Counted from the first letter of the stretch, positions 33,546-42,053 are shown. The stretch is 64,000 bases of DNA from an uncultured Lachnospiraceae bacterium (GCA_947576945.1 CANPTH010000007.1:1-64000); one strand, 5' to 3'. Notes: generated from the letters alone by a model not told the origin. Program-made: numbers and translations.

Positions 33546-34982
33546 ATGGAGGACAGAAGGAGTCTGCCGGAAGCATTCTGTACGAGAATGGAAGGGCTTC
33601 TGGGTGCGGAATGGAATGCATTTTTGGCAAGTTATGATGAAAACCGTTATTATGGGCTGCGCAGGAATCCATTAAAGTCCTCCGCGGAGAGATTTATGGA
33701 GCAGATGCCTTATGCTCTGGAGAAAGTAAGCTGGGCGGAGGAAGGATATTATTACGGGATGGAGGGTCATCCGGGTAAAGACGTGCTGCATGAGGCGGGT
33801 TTATACTATATTCAGGAACCGTCTGCGATGGCGGTGGCACAGATTCTGGATCCGCAGCCGGGAGAACGCGTTCTGGATCTGTGTGCGGCGCCGGGCGGCA
33901 AGAGTACGCAGATTGCCGGACGTATGCGGGGAGAGGGACTGTTAGTTGCCAATGAAGTGATTCCTGACAGGGCAGGAATCCTTTCGCAGAACGTGGAGCG
34001 GATGGGAATCAAAAACTGTGTGGTGTGCAATGAGGAACCGGAGCGCATGGCAGAACGCTTCCCGGGATTTTTTGACAGAATTGTGGTGGATGCCCCCTGT
34101 TCAGGGGAAGGGATGTTCCGCAAGGATGAGACGGCGGTGGAGCAGTGGAGCGAGGCGAATGTGCAGATGTGTGCCGACAGACAGCTGATGATCCTTAGGG
34201 AGGCTGCTAAAATGCTTAGATTGGGCGGTGTGCTGGTTTACTCTACCTGTACTTTTGCACCGGATGAAAATGAAGGGGTAATCAGCAGATTCGTGAGGGA
34301 GCGGGATGATTTTGTAATAGAAGAAGTACCTCACGATACTGCTTTTGCACCGGGAAGAGGAGAATGGACTGCGCAGCCGGCACCAGGTCTGGAGCGTACA
34401 ATGCGCTTGTGGCCGCATCGCCTGAAAGGAGAAGGGCATTATATTGCCAGGCTCAGACGGAGCGGAAGGAAAGAGGAGGCGGTGTCCGATTCGATCTGGT
34501 CTCATGGACGAATTTCCGGCGGCAGGGATTGCCGCCGTACGGATGTGAGGCAGAAGAAGCAGGCGGAGGTTCTGCAGGAGTTTCTGGTAAAAGAGCTGGG
34601 GCTTCGGGAGGACTGGCTGGCAGAGCAGAAGGGAAGAGTGGAACGGTTTGGGGAACAGCTTTATCTTGTTCCCGAAGAGATGATATCGGTGCAGGGGATC
34701 AGAATACGCCGTCCGGGGCTGCATCTTGCGTCGGAGAAGAAAAACCGGCTGGAGCCGGCGCATGCATTGGCGCTTGCGCTGACGACGGCAGAGACAGACA
34801 GGACTCTGGAGCTGTCACAGGAGGATGCGGTGCGTTATCTGCGTGGTGAGAGTCTGGCCTGTGATTCGCGGAAAGGCTGGACTTTGCTGGCTTATCGTGG
34901 GTATCCGCTGGGATTCGGCAAGGCTTCAGGCGGTCAGATGAAAAACCACTATCCGAAGGGACTGAGAAAGTCTCTTTTCTGA
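33546..34982 (+). CDS. RsmF/NOL1-NOP2-Sun family rRNA cytosine-C5 methyltransferase
   Basis: About 478 aa. The SAM-binding domain has VLDLCAAPGGKSTQIA; catalytic motifs are VDAPCSGEGMFRKDE (Cys near 183) and YSTCTF (Cys near 234). A C-terminal PUA/RsmF-B-like region has PKGLRKSL at the end. It methylates a cytosine of 16S rRNA. The ATG at 33546 is preferred over 33534 because AAAGGA lies directly against the latter. It is preceded by the foldback element. Confidence 0.9.
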   Translation: MEDRRSLPEAFCTRMEGLLGAEWNAFLASYDENRYYGLRRNPLKSSAERFMEQMPYALEKVSWAEEGYYYGMEGHPGKDVLHEAGLYYIQEPSAMAVAQILDPQPGERVLDLCAAPGGKSTQIAGRMRGEGLLVANEVIPDRAGILSQNVERMGIKNCVVCNEEPERMAERFPGFFDRIVVDAPCSGEGMFRKDETAVEQWSEANVQMCADRQLMILREAAKMLRLGGVLVYSTCTFAPDENEGVISRFVRERDDFVIEEVPHDTAFAPGRGEWTAQPAPGLERTMRLWPHRLKGEGHYIARLRRSGRKEEAVSDSIWSHGRISGGRDCRRTDVRQKKQAEVLQEFLVKELGLREDWLAEQKGRVERFGEQLYLVPEEMISVQGIRIRRPGLHLASEKKNRLEPAHALALALTTAETDRTLELSQEDAVRYLRGESLACDSRKGWTLLAYRGYPLGFGKASGGQMKNHYPKGLRKSLF

Positions 34983-35009
34983 TCGATGCGGAAAGTGCAG
35001 GATACAAAA

Positions 35010-35039
35010 ATGATGCAATTATGATGCAAAAATGATGCA
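35010..35039 (+). promoter_or_regulatory. Triple ATGATGCA direct repeat, 11-bp period (operator candidate)
   Basis: ATGATGCA begins at 35010, 35021 and 35032, exactly one helical turn apart, and ends about 30 bp upstream of a -35 box. This is typical of binding sites for OmpR-type regulators. The regulator is unknown. Confidence 0.5.
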
Positions 35040-35069
35040 GAAAATGTCGAAAAAGAGAGAGGTACGCCC

Positions 35070-35098
35070 TTGTAAAAAAATTCTGCGTGGAATATACT
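35070..35098 (+). promoter_or_regulatory. SigA-like promoter of the MBOAT gene
   Basis: TTGTAA (35070-35075), a 17-nt spacer and TATACT (35093-35098). The start codon at 35138 is about 33 nt from the expected transcription start. Confidence 0.65.
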
Positions 35099-35137
35099 AG
35101 TATAAGCCGCGTTAAATGAAAGGTGTGGATATCGATT

Positions 35138-36559
35138 ATGCTTTTTTCCAGTGTAGAATTTTTGTTCCGGTTTCTGCCGGTCTTTATGATATTGTATCTG
35201 ATCAGTCCTGCCAGATATCGTAACATCGTATTATTGGCAGGGAGTCTCGTGTTTTATGGAGTGGGAGAACCGTATTTTGTTCTGCTGCTTATTTTTTCTA
35301 TTGTGGTCAATTATTGTTTGAGCAGGTATATGGTATGGGAACCAGTGGCTCCCATACAGAACCGCGCACAAAGGAGAGAGAAGCGGCGTAAGGCAGCGCT
35401 GTTGGTTTCGCTGATTTTTGACTTTAGCATGTTGTTTCTCTTTAAGTACTGGGACTTTGCGGCAGGCAGCCTGAACCAGCTGACAGGAAGTGAACTGGTG
35501 CCATTATTGTCGCTTTCTCTTCCTCTTGGTATAAGTTTTTATACTTTTCAAATGGTATCTTATCAGGTGGATTGTTATCGGGGAACGATACAGAAATCGG
35601 TGGGAATTGTATCATTTGCCGCCTACGTGTGTATGTTTCCGCAGTTGATCGCGGGGCCGATTGTACGTTATGATGAGGTGGGGGAGCGGATGAAGAGCAG
35701 GCGTATGCGCATCCGCAATCTGGAGAACGGCCTCAAGCTTTTTACGTTGGGACTTGGATTTAAAGTTCTGCTGGCTAATCAGATCGGCACTCTCTGGAAT
35801 ACAATTATGTCCGCCGGAGCAGGCGCACTGCATCCGGCTGTGGCGTGGCTGGGGGCGGCGGCCTATTCTTTTCAGATTTATTTCGATTTCTGGGGATATT
35901 CTGTGATGGCAATGGGACTTGGTAAGATGCTCGGTTTCAGGATTCCACAGAATTTTGACAATCCCTATGCGTCCAGATCCGTTTCGGAATTCTGGCGCAG
36001 ATGGCATATTACGCTGGGCAGATGGTTTCGCGAGTATGTGTATTTTCCCCTGGGAGGCAGTCGTAAGGGCTGGTTTAGAACGGGGTGTAATCTTTTTATC
36101 GTATGGATACTGACCGGGTTATGGCATGGGGCAGACTGGAATTTTGTATTGTGGGGGCTGTTATTTTTTGTGATCCTCACGATCGAGAAGAGCAGTTATG
36201 GAAGGCGGCTGGAGAAGACAAGAGTGCTCGGCCGGCTTTATACGCTGGCGATTATTCCGATAACATGGGTTGTGTTTGCTATTACCGATATCAGGCAGCT
36301 GGCGGCCTATCTTGGTAATATGTTTGGCATACAGCAGACGGGTGTTATGGTTGGCATTCCACAGTTACTGCGTTACCTGCAGGAGTATGGTGTTTTGCTG
36401 GCGGCATGTATTTTGTTTGCCACTCCTTTTCCCATCAGATGGTATGACAGGTGGAAGGATCGTTGGTTTGCAGTGGCGCTGTTGGCAGTGGTGTTTTGGT
36501 TTTCCGTACACGAGATTCAGGTTGGAAGCAATAATCCCTTTCTGTATTTCAGATTTTGA
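35138..36559 (+). CDS. MBOAT-family O-acyltransferase (AlgI/DltB-like)
   Basis: 473 aa with about eleven membrane helices. The conserved motifs are FRRWHITLGRWFREYVYFPLGG-type text near 290 and the catalytic His in GLWHGADWNF near 329. The family passes acetyl or acyl groups across the membrane to an extracytoplasmic partner. The start at 35138 has AAAGGTG upstream. The downstream gene encodes an SGNH-like extracellular protein, the usual partner, so the pair probably acetylates a surface polysaccharide. The ATGATGCA repeats upstream suggest dedicated regulation. Confidence 0.92.
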   Translation: MLFSSVEFLFRFLPVFMILYLISPARYRNIVLLAGSLVFYGVGEPYFVLLLIFSIVVNYCLSRYMVWEPVAPIQNRAQRREKRRKAALLVSLIFDFSMLFLFKYWDFAAGSLNQLTGSELVPLLSLSLPLGISFYTFQMVSYQVDCYRGTIQKSVGIVSFAAYVCMFPQLIAGPIVRYDEVGERMKSRRMRIRNLENGLKLFTLGLGFKVLLANQIGTLWNTIMSAGAGALHPAVAWLGAAAYSFQIYFDFWGYSVMAMGLGKMLGFRIPQNFDNPYASRSVSEFWRRWHITLGRWFREYVYFPLGGSRKGWFRTGCNLFIVWILTGLWHGADWNFVLWGLLFFVILTIEKSSYGRRLEKTRVLGRLYTLAIIPITWVVFAITDIRQLAAYLGNMFGIQQTGVMVGIPQLLRYLQEYGVLLAACILFATPFPIRWYDRWKDRWFAVALLAVVFWFSVHEIQVGSNNPFLYFRF

Positions 36560-36656
36560 CGGCGGTAAGCAGCAGTATACATATAGAAACAGGGCAACTG
36601 TATGTACATGACAGCGAAGCCGGTGGACACACTGTTATGAAAAGAGGAATGCATAT

Positions 36657-36685
36657 TTGATATGGTAGATTTCATATCGTAAATT
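36657..36685 (+). promoter_or_regulatory. SigA-like promoter of the SGNH gene
   Basis: TTGATA (36657-36662), a 17-nt spacer and TAAATT (36680-36685), about 40 nt upstream of the start codon. It would allow expression of the SGNH gene independently of the MBOAT gene. Confidence 0.5.
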
Positions 36686-36725
36686 ATAAAATAGGAATGA
36701 TGATTCGGTTAAGGAATGATAACGA

Positions 36726-38225
36726 ATGAAAAAGAAGAAGCAGAAGAAGCAACAACAGAATAAACAGCAGAAGAAGCAGATGGTACAGCAACAGAGCCGT
36801 CAGCCGCAACAAAAAAAACCGCAGCAGAACAGGCAAGTACAGCGAGGACACCAGACAGGACAGCAGGTGCATGCAGTTCAAAGACAACAGGCAGAGCAAA
36901 TAAAGCAGCCTGTACAGCAGGAGAGGCAACAGAAACTGCAGCCTGTACAGCAGGAGAAGCGGCAGAAACTGCAGAATGTACAGCAGGAGAAGCAGCAGAA
37001 ACTGCAGCCTGTGCAGCAGGAGAAGCAGCAGAAACTGCAGCCTGTACAGCAGGAGAAGCGGCAGAAACTGCAGCCTGTGCAGCAAAAACAACAGGGAAAA
37101 CAGCAGAGACAAAAACGGGACTGGAGGGAATATTTATATAACTGCCCATATTTAATTCTGATCACACTGACCTCCCTGGCAGTCATGTTTGTTTCTAATG
37201 AGATCGGGATCAGCGCTGTGGTGAGAGATGCGCAGACGTTTGTTTCCAGGTCGTATGCAAAAATGCCTGGAGAGCAGAGAATGGTGGAAACGGGGTCACA
37301 CCGGATTCTGCAGGATGACAGTGCAGGCGGAAGGCAGACAGTTCCGGTTTCCGGGAACAGCGACGGAACAGGTGCGGAGGGGTTGTATGTAAATTCTGAT
37401 GAAAAAACGGAAAATGCAGGAAAACGCAAGGATCAAAAAGACGATTTACAAATTGACGGCAGACTGCAGGGTGGACATGAAGATGCGGAAAACGGCATAG
37501 AACCGGAGGAAATACCGAAAGGGACAACGATTTTTGAATCTTACGAGCCTGTACAGATAGAATCACGTTACTATAAAGATGCAGGAAAAGTTGCATTGAC
37601 AACAGAGTATCCTTACACCAAAGAAAACACGAGTTATTTTGATGACGCTGCTTTTTTAGGAGATTCCAGGACATTGGGGATATCGGATTATGCGGGCCTG
37701 GAGACAGCGGATTTCTATTGTGACAGCGGTATGATGATCTTTAAGATTCTGGAAGAAGAGGTTACATACCAGAAGACCGGCAGTAAGGTCAGGATGACGG
37801 AGGTGCTGCAGAACAGGCAGTATGGTAAGATCTATCTCATGCTAGGGATGAACGAGCTGGGGTACGGCAATACGGAAATGTATCTGGAGCAGTATCGGCA
37901 GGTACTGGAACAGATCAGAGAATGGCAGCCGGAGGCGATTATCTATATTATGGCGAATCTCCATGTCAGCAGGGAGAAGAATAATATGGAGACAGAGTTC
38001 AATAATATTAATATCAATGACAAGAACGCTGCGTCGGCTTCCCTGGCAAACGGAACAGATGTTTTTTATCTGGATGTCAATCCGGTCTTTACGGATGAAG
38101 AGGGATATCTGAAATCAGAACTGACTTTTGACGGGGTTCATCTCTACGCAAAGCATTATGATGCGTGGCGGGAGTTTTTGATGGAACATGCGGTGGAACC
38201 GGCAAAGAGTAAGGAGCATACATGA
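36726..38225 (+). CDS. Membrane-anchored SGNH/GDSL-like protein with Gln-rich tandem-repeat N-terminus
   Basis: 499 aa. Residues 1-135 are Lys/Gln-rich and cytoplasmic, with an 11-residue repeat QPVQQEKQQKL. A membrane segment follows (141-160), then an extracytoplasmic low-complexity linker and an SGNH-like domain with FLGDSRTLG (Ser near 313), MLGMNELG and FDGVHLY (Asp/His near 468-471). It is probably the acetyl-acceptor/transfer partner of the MBOAT protein, as AlgJ/DltD-like proteins are. The repeat unit number is likely variable between strains. Its stop overlaps the next gene (ATGA). Confidence 0.85.
   Translation: MKKKKQKKQQQNKQQKKQMVQQQSRQPQQKKPQQNRQVQRGHQTGQQVHAVQRQQAEQIKQPVQQERQQKLQPVQQEKRQKLQNVQQEKQQKLQPVQQEKQQKLQPVQQEKRQKLQPVQQKQQGKQQRQKRDWREYLYNCPYLILITLTSLAVMFVSNEIGISAVVRDAQTFVSRSYAKMPGEQRMVETGSHRILQDDSAGGRQTVPVSGNSDGTGAEGLYVNSDEKTENAGKRKDQKDDLQIDGRLQGGHEDAENGIEPEEIPKGTTIFESYEPVQIESRYYKDAGKVALTTEYPYTKENTSYFDDAAFLGDSRTLGISDYAGLETADFYCDSGMMIFKILEEEVTYQKTGSKVRMTEVLQNRQYGKIYLMLGMNELGYGNTEMYLEQYRQVLEQIREWQPEAIIYIMANLHVSREKNNMETEFNNININDKNAASASLANGTDVFYLDVNPVFTDEEGYLKSELTFDGVHLYAKHYDAWREFLMEHAVEPAKSKEHT
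36906..37094 (+). repeat. 33-bp tandem repeat in the SGNH gene, 5.7 copies
   Basis: Units start at 36906, 36939, 36972, 37005 and 37038, with a partial unit at 37071-37094. They differ at only a few positions (for example GTACAG/GTGCAG and AAGCGG/AAGCAG). Each codes 11 residues, so gain or loss keeps the frame. Confidence 0.85.
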
Positions 38226-38959
38226 TAGAGCGTGAAATTCGGTTGAATAAATATCTGGCAGACTGCGGCATATGTTCCAGACGGGATGCAGATAAGCTGA
38301 TCGAACAGGGAGTGGTGTCAGTTGACGGTAAAATTGCTCTGATGGGGATGAAGGTGACCGGGCAGGAGGAAGTCGTGGTTCGTGGGAAGAAAATAGCAGG
38401 CCGGGACAGGAAGATCGTCCTGGCATACTATAAACCCAGAGGGGTGGTCTGTACAGAACGGGATGTACATGCTGATAAAATCGTAACAGATGAAATTAAA
38501 TATCCTGTGCGGGTCACATATGCGGGAAGACTGGATAAGGATTCGGAAGGTCTGCTGTTGATGACGAATGATGGCATGTTGATCGATGCCATGATGCGCG
38601 GCGCCAATGGACATGAGAAAGAATATATTGTCAAGGTATCCGGTGAATGGACAGAGGAAGCGCTGGAGCATCTTCGGCAGGGTGTCTGGCTGGAAGAGAT
38701 GCAAGTCAGAACCAGACCCTGCGAGATTGAACAGATTGGCCCGAAGACGATCCGCATGGTGTTGACGCAGGGGATTAACAGACAGATAAGACGTATGTGC
38801 AAAACACAGGGATATGAGGTCGTGTCATTGAAAAGAACACGCGTTATCAACGTTGAGCTTGACGGGCTGCGGGCCGGAGAATACAGAGAGCTGTCACGGG
38901 ATGAGCTTCAGGGCCTGTATGAGCGCTGCAGTATGACAATGTGTGGCAACAGACGGTAA
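38222..38959 (+). CDS. rRNA pseudouridine synthase (RsuA/RluB/RluF family)
   Basis: 245 aa. The N-terminal S4 domain reads IRLNKYLADCGICSRRDADKLI; the catalytic domain has GRLDKDSEGLLLMTND with the catalytic Asp, then GINRQIRRMCKTQGYEVVSLKRTRV. It isomerises a specific uridine in rRNA. It overlaps the SGNH stop by 4 nt and precedes ligA. The exact target uridine cannot be stated; the text is closest in memory to RluF. Confidence 0.9.
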   Translation: MIEREIRLNKYLADCGICSRRDADKLIEQGVVSVDGKIALMGMKVTGQEEVVVRGKKIAGRDRKIVLAYYKPRGVVCTERDVHADKIVTDEIKYPVRVTYAGRLDKDSEGLLLMTNDGMLIDAMMRGANGHEKEYIVKVSGEWTEEALEHLRQGVWLEEMQVRTRPCEIEQIGPKTIRMVLTQGINRQIRRMCKTQGYEVVSLKRTRVINVELDGLRAGEYRELSRDELQGLYERCSMTMCGNRR

Positions 38960-38984
38960 TAATAAAAAACGGCAGGTATTTATT

Positions 38985-40943
38985 ATGAAAGAAACAGATA
39001 TTGATCGCATGAAAGAACTGACAGCTGTATTGAATCACGCAGCGAAAGTATATTATGCACAGGATACGGAGGTCATGAGTAATTTTGAATATGACCGTCT
39101 GTATGACGAATTGTCGGAATTGGAAAGAAAAACAGGTGTTATACTTGCCGACAGCCCTACGGTAAATGTGGGATTTGAAGCGGTGGAGGAACTGCCCAAG
39201 GAGCGGCATGAGCGTCCGATGCTCTCGCTTGCCAAGACAAAGAGCAGGGAGGAGCTGCGCGACTGGCTGAATGGGAATGAGGCAGTACTTTCCTGGAAGC
39301 TGGACGGTCTGACGATTGTGTTGACTTATATGGGAGGAAAATTAAGCAAAGCCGTGACGAGAGGTAATGGGGAGGTAGGCGAGGTCATTACCAACAACGC
39401 GCGGGTATTCAAAAATGTCCCGTTGTCTATCCCTTACCAGGAGGAACTGGTTCTGCGGGGAGAAGCGGTGATCAGTTACAGTGAATTTGAGCGCATCAAC
39501 AGTGAGATTGAGGATGTGGATGCAAAGTACAAGAATCCCAGGAATCTGTGCAGTGGTTCCGTGCGGCAGTTAAATAACGAGATTACGGCCAGGCGCAGTG
39601 TCAATTTCTATGCGTTCAGCCTTGTGAAAGCAGGAGAGACAGAGAGCAGCGGCTTCAGGGCTGATCAGCTTGCCTTTCTGCAGGGGCTGGGTTTTGATGT
39701 GGTGGAATACAGACTGGTGAATCCGGATACAATTCTGGAAGGAATAGAATATTTTGAGAACAGGATCCAGACCTATGATGTGCCGTCGGACGGTCTTGTG
39801 CTGACTTACAATGATATTGCCTATGGGCAGTCTTTGGGGAGAACTGCGAAGTTCCCACGGGATTCCATCGCTTTTAAGTGGGCAGATGAATTGCGGGAGA
39901 CGGTGCTAAAGGAGATGGAATGGAGCGCCAGCCGCACCGGACTGATCAATCCGGTTGCAATTTTCGAACCGGTAGAGCTGGAAGGGACGACAGTCAGTCG
40001 CGCTTCGGTACACAATATCAGCATCGTGAGAGGATTAAAGCTGGGACTCGGTGATCGTATTACGGTCTATAAGGCCAATATGATCATACCACAGATCGCG
40101 GAGAATCTGACGCAGAGTGATACATTGGAGATTCCGGCGCTGTGTCCGGTGTGTGGACAGCCTGCACAGGTACGGCAGGTCAATGACGTACAATCGCTGT
40201 ATTGTAATAATCCGGATTGCGATGCCAAAAAGATCAAGGCATTTACGTTGTTTGTGAGCAGAGATGCTCTGAATGTGGACGGACTGTCTGAGTCCACACT
40301 GGAGAAGTTCCTGGCCAGTGGGTTTCTTCATGAATATGCGGATCTTTTTAAGCTGAGCCGGTATGAGCAGGAGATCATGCAGATGGAGGGCTTTGGAGAG
40401 AAATCCTGTAACAATCTTCTGGAGAGTATCGAGAAGGCGAGAAATACGACTCTGGCACGTGTGATTTATGGGCTGGGAATCGAAAATATAGGTGTTGCCA
40501 ATGCGAAGATTCTGTGCAGACATTTTCACGATTCGCTGGAAGCGCTGCGGCAGGCAACAGTGGAAGAATTGAATGAAGTGGATGGTGTGGGCGGCGTGAT
40601 CGCCGCCGGTATCTATGAGTATTTCCATCACGAAAATCGTATGGAGCAGTTGGATCGTTTGATGGCGGAACTGCATCTGGAGGAAGTGATGGCGGAGGAG
40701 GGAAGCCAGACACTGGCCGGTATGTCGTTTGTTATCACCGGCAGCCTGGCACATTATGAGAATCGAAATGCGCTTAAGGAAGCCATCGAATTAAAGGGGG
40801 GTAAGGTGACAGGAAGTGTTACCGGAAAGACGGTCTGCCTGATCAATAATGATACTGCATCACAGTCTTCCAAGAATAAGAAAGCGAAGGAACTTGGAGT
40901 CAGAATTATTTCGGAAGAGGAGTTTATGGCGGAATACCTATAG
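38985..40943 (+). CDS. ligA: NAD-dependent DNA ligase LigA
   Basis: 652 aa, normal size. The adenylation domain has the KxDG active-site Lys in SWKLDG (near 105). An OB domain with GDRITVYKANMIIPQI follows, then a four-Cys zinc finger (CPVC...YCNNPDC), helix-hairpin-helix repeats (FGEKSCNNLLESIEKAR) and a C-terminal BRCT domain (LAGMSFVITGSL). It seals nicks in replication and repair. The ATG at 38985 is chosen because the upstream GTG extension overlaps the previous gene. It ends before a clear terminator. Confidence 0.95.
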   Translation: MKETDIDRMKELTAVLNHAAKVYYAQDTEVMSNFEYDRLYDELSELERKTGVILADSPTVNVGFEAVEELPKERHERPMLSLAKTKSREELRDWLNGNEAVLSWKLDGLTIVLTYMGGKLSKAVTRGNGEVGEVITNNARVFKNVPLSIPYQEELVLRGEAVISYSEFERINSEIEDVDAKYKNPRNLCSGSVRQLNNEITARRSVNFYAFSLVKAGETESSGFRADQLAFLQGLGFDVVEYRLVNPDTILEGIEYFENRIQTYDVPSDGLVLTYNDIAYGQSLGRTAKFPRDSIAFKWADELRETVLKEMEWSASRTGLINPVAIFEPVELEGTTVSRASVHNISIVRGLKLGLGDRITVYKANMIIPQIAENLTQSDTLEIPALCPVCGQPAQVRQVNDVQSLYCNNPDCDAKKIKAFTLFVSRDALNVDGLSESTLEKFLASGFLHEYADLFKLSRYEQEIMQMEGFGEKSCNNLLESIEKARNTTLARVIYGLGIENIGVANAKILCRHFHDSLEALRQATVEELNEVDGVGGVIAAGIYEYFHHENRMEQLDRLMAELHLEEVMAEEGSQTLAGMSFVITGSLAHYENRNALKEAIELKGGKVTGSVTGKTVCLINNDTASQSSKNKKAKELGVRIISEEEFMAEYL

Positions 40944-40977
40944 ACGTCTGATATATTGTTGAGCATGGAATTATGAG

Positions 40978-41017
40978 AAAGTACGAACAAAGCAGTTGCT
41001 TTGCCCGTACTTTTTTT
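40978..41017 (+). terminator. Rho-independent terminator after ligA
   Basis: AAAGTACG and CGTACTTT form the outer stem and AAAGCA/TGCTTT an inner stem, followed by a run of seven T. It cleanly separates ligA from the serine recombinase. Confidence 0.85.
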
Positions 41018-41109
41018 ATGCAATAATATTTTCTGTAAAAGTGGTTTTACATTTGGGGAATATGGAAAAAAATAATATTGCCGATATGGAGAAACCATTC
41101 AATTACGGC

Positions 41110-41210
41110 AGGAGTTTGTGCTGAAGCGTCCCAGACTCCCTGTGTGCAGGGCAGAATATGAGATTCTGTCTGTGTTCTATAGAAAAACGCTTCGGAATGG
41201 AGGAAAATAT
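41110..41210 (+). repeat. Dispersed intergenic repeat, copy B
   Basis: About 100 nt related to copies A and C. It begins GGAGTTTGTGCTGAAGCG and ends AAACGCTTCGGAATGGAGG, matching TTTGTGCCGAGGCG and AAACGCTTCGGAATAGAGG of copy C. Its right end supplies the GGAGG ribosome site of the serine recombinase. Confidence 0.6.
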
Positions 41211-41811
41211 GGCAGATGTGTATGGCTATGTGCGTGTCAGCAGCCGTGACCAGAACGAGGAAAGGCAGATGATCGCTTTGCGGCAGCTTGCAGTGGCAGA
41301 GAAAAATATTTATATGGATAAGCAGTCCGGAAAGGATTTTGACCGTCCGGCATATAAGCGTATGTTAAGGCGCATGAAAAAAGGCGACCTGCTCTATATA
41401 AAAAGCATCGACCGGCTGGGACGCAATTATGGAGAGATACTGGAGCAGTGGCAGCTTCTCACCAAGGAAAAGGAGATTGATATCGTTGTGCTGGATATGC
41501 CGCTTTTAGATACCCGCAGAGGAAAAGACCTGATGGGGATGTTTCTCAGTGATATCGTTCTGCAAGTACTGTCCTTTGTGGCGGAAAGTGAACGGTCAAA
41601 TATAAGGCAGCGGCAGGCGGAAGGGATTGCGGCGGCAAAAGCAAGAGGCGTCAGGTTTGGCCGGCCGGAGACGCCGTATCCGGATAATTTCCGGGAGATG
41701 CATCAGGATTGGAGAAACAAAAAAATAACGCTTCGTCAGGCAGCGGATGCCTGTAAAATGCCTGTTGGAACATTTTATGGGAAAGCAAGAAAATTAGAAA
41801 GCTGTAATTAG
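41209..41811 (+). CDS. Small serine recombinase (Hin/Gin-like invertase or resolvase)
   Basis: 200 aa. The N-terminal catalytic domain reads VYGYVRVSSRDQNEERQ with the nucleophile Ser near residue 11 and the arginine patch SIDRLGRNYGE. Helix E contains ESERSNIRQRQAEGIAAAKARG. The C-terminal helix-turn-helix reads ITLRQAADACKMPVGTFYGKA. Size and layout match invertases and resolvases rather than large transposon recombinases. Start at 41209 with GGAGG 6 nt upstream, provided by repeat copy B. It ends 18 nt before the left inverted repeat of switch 2, which it probably inverts. Confidence 0.9.
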   Translation: MADVYGYVRVSSRDQNEERQMIALRQLAVAEKNIYMDKQSGKDFDRPAYKRMLRRMKKGDLLYIKSIDRLGRNYGEILEQWQLLTKEKEIDIVVLDMPLLDTRRGKDLMGMFLSDIVLQVLSFVAESERSNIRQRQAEGIAAAKARGVRFGRPETPYPDNFREMHQDWRNKKITLRQAADACKMPVGTFYGKARKLESCN

Positions 41812-41829
41812 ATAAAACAGAAATTTGAA

Positions 41830-41847
41830 AAAGTGTACTTTTGCAAA
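41830..41847 (+). repeat. Left 18-bp inverted repeat of switch 2
   Basis: Perfect reverse complement of 42000-42017. The site is a dyad: AAAAGT and ACTTTT arms around an asymmetric GT dinucleotide (41835-41836). Extending each arm to 13 nt gives 11 of 13 matches. A two-base asymmetric core is the hallmark of serine-recombinase crossover sites. Confidence 0.82.
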
Positions 41848-41875
41848 ATTTACATATCTTCTTTAACAGTTTCTT

Positions 41876-41904
41876 AGTCTATCACAAAAACAATGTTTGT
41901 TCAA
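41876..41904 (-). promoter_or_regulatory. Extended -10 promoter candidate inside switch 2, facing left
   Basis: On the minus strand TTGAAC (41899-41904), a 17-nt spacer and TAGACT (41876-41881) preceded by TGA, an extended -10. After inversion it would start near 41978, about 75 nt before the glycosyltransferase start. Each box matches consensus at four of six positions, so support is moderate. Confidence 0.42.
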
Positions 41905-41999
41905 TTGTTTTTTTATTTTTCATTGATTTTCGATCCATTTGGACGTATTTCTGGCATTAATGCATCTGATTTTTTCATAGTTGATTGTTATAAGGTTTC

Positions 42000-42017
42000 T
42001 TTGCAAAAGTACACTTT
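42000..42017 (-). repeat. Right 18-bp inverted repeat of switch 2
   Basis: Perfect reverse complement of 41830-41847, with the core dinucleotide reading AC (42011-42012). Opposite core orientation predicts inversion of the 152-bp segment. Confidence 0.82.
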
Positions 42018-42053
42018 ATAAAATGTGTCGGAAGATTGTATGGAGACAGAGGC

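Larger units (their letters stand above)
41812..42053. promoter_or_regulatory. Candidate invertible promoter segment (serine-recombinase switch)
   Basis: A 152-bp AT-rich segment (41848-41999) lies between perfect 18-bp inverted repeats. No gene is seen. It contains a minus-strand extended -10 promoter candidate pointing left. The right repeat ends 36 nt before the first glycosyltransferase of the second polysaccharide locus. No convincing rightward promoter is present in this orientation. Confidence 0.72.

Noticed and set aside
36906-37094. Possible CRISPR array
   Set aside because: Units are contiguous with no unique spacers, lie in frame within a gene, and no cas genes are near. It is a coding tandem repeat.
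36684-37429. Three long minus-strand frames over the SGNH repeat region (poly-Leu, Ala/Val and Cys/Phe rich)
   Set aside because: They are translations of the 33-bp tandem repeat in other frames; no starts with ribosome sites and no family resemblance.
40796-40802. G6 run in ligA as another phase-variable tract
   Set aside because: Only six G, in an essential gene and in frame; too short to suggest a contingency locus.
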